A stretch of DNA of 64,000 bases, taken from JAICJR01 sp963848495. GTDB taxonomy: Bacteria > Actinomycetota > Thermoleophilia > Solirubrobacterales > Thermoleophilaceae. Both the position numbers and the translations under genes were made by a program. Position 1 is the stretch's first letter; each line of letters opens with the position of its first letter. The stretch lies in assembly GCA_963848495.1 (NCBI GenBank), contig CAWKDV010000001.1:248001-312000 (forward strand), given 5' to 3'. This document shows, piece after piece, positions 61,668-64,000 of this stretch. The notes below the pieces were generated by a model. The model worked only from the letters and a program-made list of their open reading frames with translations, was not told the DNA's origin and made no database searches.

Positions 61668-62678
61668 TCAGCCGGCCGGCTCGCCGCCGAGCCGCCCGCG
61701 GAAGACGTGGTAGGTCCACGCCTGGTAGAGGAGGACGATCGGCGTGAAGATCGCCGCCACGACCGTGATCACGGTGAGCGCGTAGTGCGAGGAGCTGGCG
61801 TTCGAGATCGTGAGACTGTTGGCGAAGGTCGGATGGGAGACCATCAGGCGCGGATAGAGCGCCGTGAAGAGCGTGGCCACCACGCCGATGACGCCCACCG
61901 CCGTCATCGCGAACGCCGGCCCGGCCCTCCGCCGCATCAGGAACACCACCGCGAGCACCAGTGCCCCCGCCGCGACTGCCGCGGGTATCGCCGGCGGCAG
62001 CACGCCGCGAGCGTTCCGGTTGTGCGCGACCACGACCGTCCACGCGAGCAGGCCGGCGCCCAGGACGGCCACGGGTGGTGCAAGCCGAGTCGCCGCGAGG
62101 GCCGCGCGCTCGCCCAGGCCGCCGCTGGTGCGAAGCGACAGAAAGGTCGCGCCGTGGAGCGCGCACACCAGCACGAGCACGATCCCGGCGAACACGGTGT
62201 AGAGGGTGAAGAGGTCGAGGATGTCGCCGGAGTAGCCGCCGCTCGAGCTCAGCGGGACGCCGTGCAGGAGGCTGAAGAGCGCAATGCCCCACAGGAACGG
62301 CACCCCGACGCTCCCGGCGGTGTTGGCCCAGCGCCAGGTGGTGCGCCAGCGCGGGTCCTCGCTCTTCTCGAGCCACTCGAAGGAGACCACCCGGACGATC
62401 AGCAGGACGAGGATGGCCAGCAGGGCGAGGTAGAAGCCGGAGAACATCGTCGCGTACCAGGCCGGGAAGGCGGCGAACGTGGCGCCGGCGGCCACCACGA
62501 GCCAGACCTCGTTGCCGTCCCAGACCGGGCCGATCGTCTTGAGCATCGTCCTCCGGTCCGCCTCGTTGCGGCCCAGGAAGGGGAGCAGGATGCCGACGCC
62601 GAAGTCGAACCCCTCGAGCAGGAAGTAGCCGCTCCAGAGCACCGCGATCAGCCAGAACCAGGCGACCTCGAGGCCCAT
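61668..62678 (-). CDS. cydB: Cytochrome bd oxidase subunit II (CydB)
   Basis: 336 residues from ATG 62678. Starts with WFWLIAVLWSGYFLLEGFDFGVGIL, the family hallmark, and has about eight membrane helices. Conserved WDGNEVWLVVAAGATFAAFPAWYATMFSGFYLAL follows. Structural partner of CydA in the quinol oxidase that reduces oxygen to water with high affinity. One base separates its start from the cydA stop. Confidence 0.96.
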   Translation of the reverse strand: MGLEVAWFWLIAVLWSGYFLLEGFDFGVGILLPFLGRNEADRRTMLKTIGPVWDGNEVWLVVAAGATFAAFPAWYATMFSGFYLALLAILVLLIVRVVSFEWLEKSEDPRWRTTWRWANTAGSVGVPFLWGIALFSLLHGVPLSSSGGYSGDILDLFTLYTVFAGIVLVLVCALHGATFLSLRTSGGLGERAALAATRLAPPVAVLGAGLLAWTVVVAHNRNARGVLPPAIPAAVAAGALVLAVVFLMRRRAGPAFAMTAVGVIGVVATLFTALYPRLMVSHPTFANSLTISNASSSHYALTVITVVAAIFTPIVLLYQAWTYHVFRGRLGGEPAG

Positions 62679-62679
62679 C

Positions 62680-64000
62680 TCAGTAACTCAGCGCCATCTC
62701 GCCCGGCGCCGTTGCCGCCACCTCGGGCGGGTCGAGGCGCGCGAACCGCCGCATGAGGATGAAGTCGACGACCCCGAGCGCGACGTAGAGCAGCACGAAC
62801 ACGCCCAGGCTGGCAGCGATCGTCGCGGTGCCGACCGAGGGCGAGTTGGCCTGCGAGGTCTTCAGGAGCCCCTGCACGATCCACGGCTGGCGGCCCATCT
62901 CGGTGAGGATCCAGCCGAAGCTGGCGGCGATGAACGGAGCCGCGATTGTGGCGACCGCGGTCCACAGGAACCAGCGAGCCTTCTCCAGCCGCCGCTTGCG
63001 GTACAGCCAGGAACCCACCGCCGCGACCAGGAACATCAGCACGCCGAGCATCGCCATCACCCGCATCGACCAGTACACGAGCTCGACCCTCGGCATGTAG
63101 TTACCGGGCCCGTACTGCTTCTGCTCCTGCTGCTGGAGCTGGTCGAGCCCCTGGATCTTGCCGTCGAACGAGCCGGTGCCCATCCACGACAGGAGCCGCG
63201 GGATGGTGATCGAGAAGCTCGGATTTGGATCCTGCGCGGAGAAGCCTCCGATCTGGATGAGCGAGAAGCCGCATGGTTGACACGTGTTCCACTGCGCCTC
63301 GGAGGCCGCGATCTTCATGCTCTGCTGGGAGGTCACGTCCTCTCCGAAGCGGTTGCCAACCGACAGCTGCAACAGGGTCGCCGGCACGGCAACGATCAGC
63401 GCCAGCTTCGCCGCCCGCCTGAACAGCTCGACGTTGCGGGCACGCAGCAGATGCCAGCAGGCGACACCGAGCATCACGATCGAGCCGAAGATCAGGCCGG
63501 CGAGGATCGTGTGCAGGTACGCGATCAGCGCGAACTCGTTGGACAGCAGCGCCCCGATGCTGGTCAGCTGCGCCTTGCCGTTCACGACCTTGTAGCCCAC
63601 CGGGTGCTGCATCCAGGAGTTGGCGACGAGGATGAAGTAGGCCGACAGCCAGGTGCCGAGCGCCGCCAGCCAGATCGTGGCGAGGTGCAGCCGCGGCGAG
63701 AGCCGGTCCCAGCCGAAGATCCAGAGGCCGAGGAAGGTGGCCTCGAGGAAGAAGGCGGCGAGCCCCTCGATCGCCAGCGGAGCGCCGAAGACCCCGCCGA
63801 CGTAGTTCGAGTAGACGGACCAGTTCATCCCGAACTGGAACTCCTGGACGAGCCCGGTGGCGACGCCGATGGCGAAGTTGATCAGCAGCAGGGTCCCGAA
63901 GAAGCGCGTGAGCCGCAGCCACGCGTCGTCGTGGCCGCGGTGCCAGATCGTCTGCATGACGGCAACCAGCGGGGCGAGCCCGAGCGTCAGCGGGACGAAG
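62680..64000 (-). CDS. cydA: Cytochrome bd oxidase subunit I (CydA), 5' end cut by window edge
   Basis: About 439 residues visible; the frame runs off the right edge upstream of FVPLTLGLAPLVAVMQTIWHRG, so only about 20 residues of the N-terminus are missing. It binds hemes b558, b595 and d and oxidises quinol. The GRQPW motif (TEMGRQPWIVQGLL) near the heme/quinol region is present, as are LEATFLGLWIFGWDRLSP and the many membrane helices. The size suggests the short Q-loop form. First gene of cydA-cydB-cydD-cydC. Confidence 0.95.
   Translation of the reverse strand, partial: FVPLTLGLAPLVAVMQTIWHRGHDDAWLRLTRFFGTLLLINFAIGVATGLVQEFQFGMNWSVYSNYVGGVFGAPLAIEGLAAFFLEATFLGLWIFGWDRLSPRLHLATIWLAALGTWLSAYFILVANSWMQHPVGYKVVNGKAQLTSIGALLSNEFALIAYLHTILAGLIFGSIVMLGVACWHLLRARNVELFRRAAKLALIVAVPATLLQLSVGNRFGEDVTSQQSMKIAASEAQWNTCQPCGFSLIQIGGFSAQDPNPSFSITIPRLLSWMGTGSFDGKIQGLDQLQQQEQKQYGPGNYMPRVELVYWSMRVMAMLGVLMFLVAAVGSWLYRKRRLEKARWFLWTAVATIAAPFIAASFGWILTEMGRQPWIVQGLLKTSQANSPSVGTATIAASLGVFVLLYVALGVVDFILMRRFARLDPPEVAATAPGEMALSY

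Overview
High-GC actinobacterial chromosome segment with short intergenic gaps and frequent 1-4 base start/stop overlaps. GTG and TTG starts are common. An E2-E1 fused 2-oxoglutarate dehydrogenase (Kgd type), a TrpB2-type tryptophan synthase beta chain, an actinobacterial-looking pst locus and the general protein style fit a deep-branching Actinomycetota, most like class Thermoleophilia/Solirubrobacterales. That placement is inference, because no rRNA or tRNA gene was seen. Both window edges cut genes: acs at the left has lost its 5' end, and cydA at the right has lost its 5' end.

Layout. 1-8.9 kb: acs end, trpB2, a CBS-domain/small-protein/membrane-protein operon, a secreted gluzincin-like protease, a GNAT enzyme, and an Lrp regulator divergent from an EamA exporter. 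8.9-16.5 kb: pepT, bcp, mutM with an altered zinc finger, RpiB-like and APH-like genes, a 158-bp MITE-like element, a HAD hydrolase, OsmC, a frameshifted aldehyde dehydrogenase and a secreted protein. 16.5-19.5 kb: cyclophilin, a DEAD-box RNA helicase with a strongly structured leader, and a quinone oxidoreductase. 19.5-26.1 kb: a five-gene catabolic operon (APC permease, GntR regulator, choline-kinase-like kinase, dimethylglycine/sarcosine-dehydrogenase-like flavoprotein, PfkB kinase) behind a visible promoter and GntR-type operator. 26-38 kb: citrate synthase, moaA, two small unknowns, metF, an MBL hydrolase with an AGPS-like FAD oxidase, and a very large lipoyl-lipoyl-PSBD-E2-E1 2-oxoglutarate dehydrogenase fusion. 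38-43.6 kb: an SDR, an unknown protein, ferritin, and a two-gene surface-glycan operon (DegT aminotransferase plus an epimerase/glycosyltransferase/deacetylase-like triple fusion). 43.7-50.7 kb: pstS divergent from pstCAB with a PHO-box-like element, followed by three adjacent zinc-ribbon proteins, one being a membrane-anchored phosphoesterase with a collagen-like insert. 50.67-51.74 kb: an intact IS481-family insertion sequence with a CTAG-centred target duplication. 51.7-58.3 kb: frameshifted msrA, two small proteins, a tetR-led GMC-oxidoreductase operon, a DyP peroxidase and a membrane protein. 58.3-64 kb: cydA-cydB-cydD-cydC for cytochrome bd oxidase.

Themes. Central carbon metabolism is concentrated here (acs, citrate synthase, kgd). 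So are redox and oxidative-stress functions (bcp, OsmC, msrA, DyP, ferritin, cytochrome bd) and phosphate scavenging (pst, phosphoesterase). At the DNA level the most unusual feature is a set of five intergenic tracts of degenerate seven-base tandem repeats. Three of them carry complementary arms that can form long hairpins.

The strongest candidates for new biology are the kgd fusion, the epimerase-glycosyltransferase-NodB-like fusion, the heptamer repeat tracts, the structured leader of the RNA helicase, and the collagen-bearing zinc-ribbon phosphoesterase beside pst. No CRISPR array, prophage or tRNA was found. No gene-free stretch exceeds 300 bases.
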